A stretch of 6,547 nt of DNA from Lachnospiraceae bacterium (GTDB lineage Bacteria; Bacillota; Clostridia; Lachnospirales; Lachnospiraceae). The translations under genes and the position numbers were made by a program. Below, in pieces: positions 6,201 to 6,547 of this stretch (the first letter of the stretch is position 1; each line of letters opens with the position of its first letter). The stretch spans positions 49,848 through 56,394 of the forward strand of contig JAAVAA010000027.1 in NCBI GenBank assembly GCA_014804285.1, given 5' to 3'. The notes under the pieces were generated by a model that ran no database searches, had not been told where the DNA came from, and saw only the letters and a program-made list of their open reading frames with translations.

Positions 6201-6248
6201 ATTATATTCTTATTTGGAGTTTACATAATATTTCCATACATACACCAT

Positions 6249-6428
6249 TAAATTAACGTTTAGCTAGGGTATGCGTGTGTAAAACGTCCGCTCATATGAA
6301 AATAAATCCTCTCGTCAACACGCTCGATAAAGCGTTCGCGAATTGTTTCCTCAAGGATTTATTTTCATATGAGCTGGGTTATTAAATGACGCATAGTCCA
6401 ACTGGTAACTTCACTAATGTCGAATGTT
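6249..6428. repeat. Second hairpin element sharing the 15-base terminus of the 1931 palindrome
   Basis: The element opens with TAAATTAACGTTTAG (6249-6263), identical over all 15 bases to 1931-1945. Inside it is a perfect 21-bp stem (6290-6310 with 6354-6374), which encloses a smaller imperfect hairpin (CGCT/AGCG near 6321-6335). A further 7-bp outer pair, TATGCGT (6270-6276) with ACGCATA (6389-6395), shares the same centre near 6332. The right side reads AATGACGCATAGTCC and then ACTTCACTAA, echoing AATGACTCAGTCC and CCTTCACTAA at the right end of the first element. The expected right terminal repeat is badly degenerated, so the boundary near 6428 is uncertain; the element could also continue further. 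It is probably a diverged member of the same repeat family. Confidence 0.55.
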
Positions 6429-6547
6429 CCTCTTTTTAGTAAATAGCCAGACTGTGAATTAGGCGACTATAGTGGAGTCATTAGCTGGTTTTACGTCAGC
6501 CAATAACTTAAAACCCGGATAGAATCAAATTCTTAAGGAACCCTTCA

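Larger units (their letters stand above)
6111..6547. other. 437-base non-coding right end of the window
   Basis: No coding sequence is supported on either strand. Bases 6111-6200 hold the leader, operator candidate and promoter of the MATE operon. Bases 6201-6248 are AT-rich and unremarkable. Bases 6249 to about 6428 form the second structured element. Bases 6429-6547 contain only small dyads. One is a nine-pair hairpin with one mismatch formed by the sequence at about 6480-6504 (ATTAGCTGG with the complement ending CAGCCAAT). The other is AGAATCAAATTCT (6521-6533), a perfect 5+3+5 dyad. I could not assign this last stretch to any RNA family or gene. Confidence 0.7.

Noticed and set aside
1931..6263. 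Composite transposon bounded by the two repeats
   Set aside because: No transposase is encoded between or within them, the shared terminus is only 15 bases, and the genes between look like ordinary chromosomal genes.

Overview
The window looks like a chromosomal segment from a Gram-positive anaerobe of the Clostridia, most likely Lachnospiraceae. This rests on family resemblance: a TetM/EF-G-like GTPase of the type common in that family, a stand-alone CarD/CdnL-like regulator, a CmpB-type membrane protein, strong AAGGAGG-type ribosome binding sites and intermediate base composition. Genus and species cannot be fixed from the sequence alone. I ran no searches; product names come from recognised motifs.

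Layout. (1) 1-1805, minus strand: an operon reading right to left, with an extended -10 promoter (about 1797-1805), a histidine phosphatase (1141-1728), a ROK-family sugar kinase (242-1120) and the first 71 codons of a translation-factor-type GTPase (1-213), which runs off the left edge. Gaps are 20 and 28 bases. (2) 1729-2418: a 690-base gap without genes, dominated by a single, nearly symmetrical hairpin of about 301 bases (1931-2231) with inverted terminal repeats. (3) 2419-2934, plus strand: a CarD/CdnL-like protein. (4) 2923-6110, minus strand: four genes reading right to left, namely a MATE efflux transporter, a CmpB-family membrane protein, an esterase D-type hydrolase and a small 101-residue protein. 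The last overlaps the 3' end of the CarD-like gene tail to tail by 12 bases. The promoter, with a candidate operator, lies at 6149-6200. (5) 6249-6547: a second structured non-coding region. It begins with exactly the same 15-mer (TAAATTAACGTTTAG) that opens the hairpin at 1931 and contains a perfect 21-bp inner stem.

How it may work together. The phosphatase and ROK kinase suggest sugar/sugar-phosphate handling; why they precede a ribosome-associated GTPase is unclear. The MATE-CmpB-esterase-small protein set looks like one transcription unit, possibly export or envelope-related detoxification, but nothing identifies a substrate. The CarD-like protein is a likely RNA-polymerase-binding regulator and is the only plus-strand gene.

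The most noteworthy signal is the pair of non-coding hairpin elements sharing a 15-base terminus, one upstream of the CarD-like gene and one upstream of the MATE operon. They look like two members of a dispersed, non-autonomous (MITE-like) or structured-RNA repeat family. No CRISPR array, tRNA, rRNA or transposase gene is visible.
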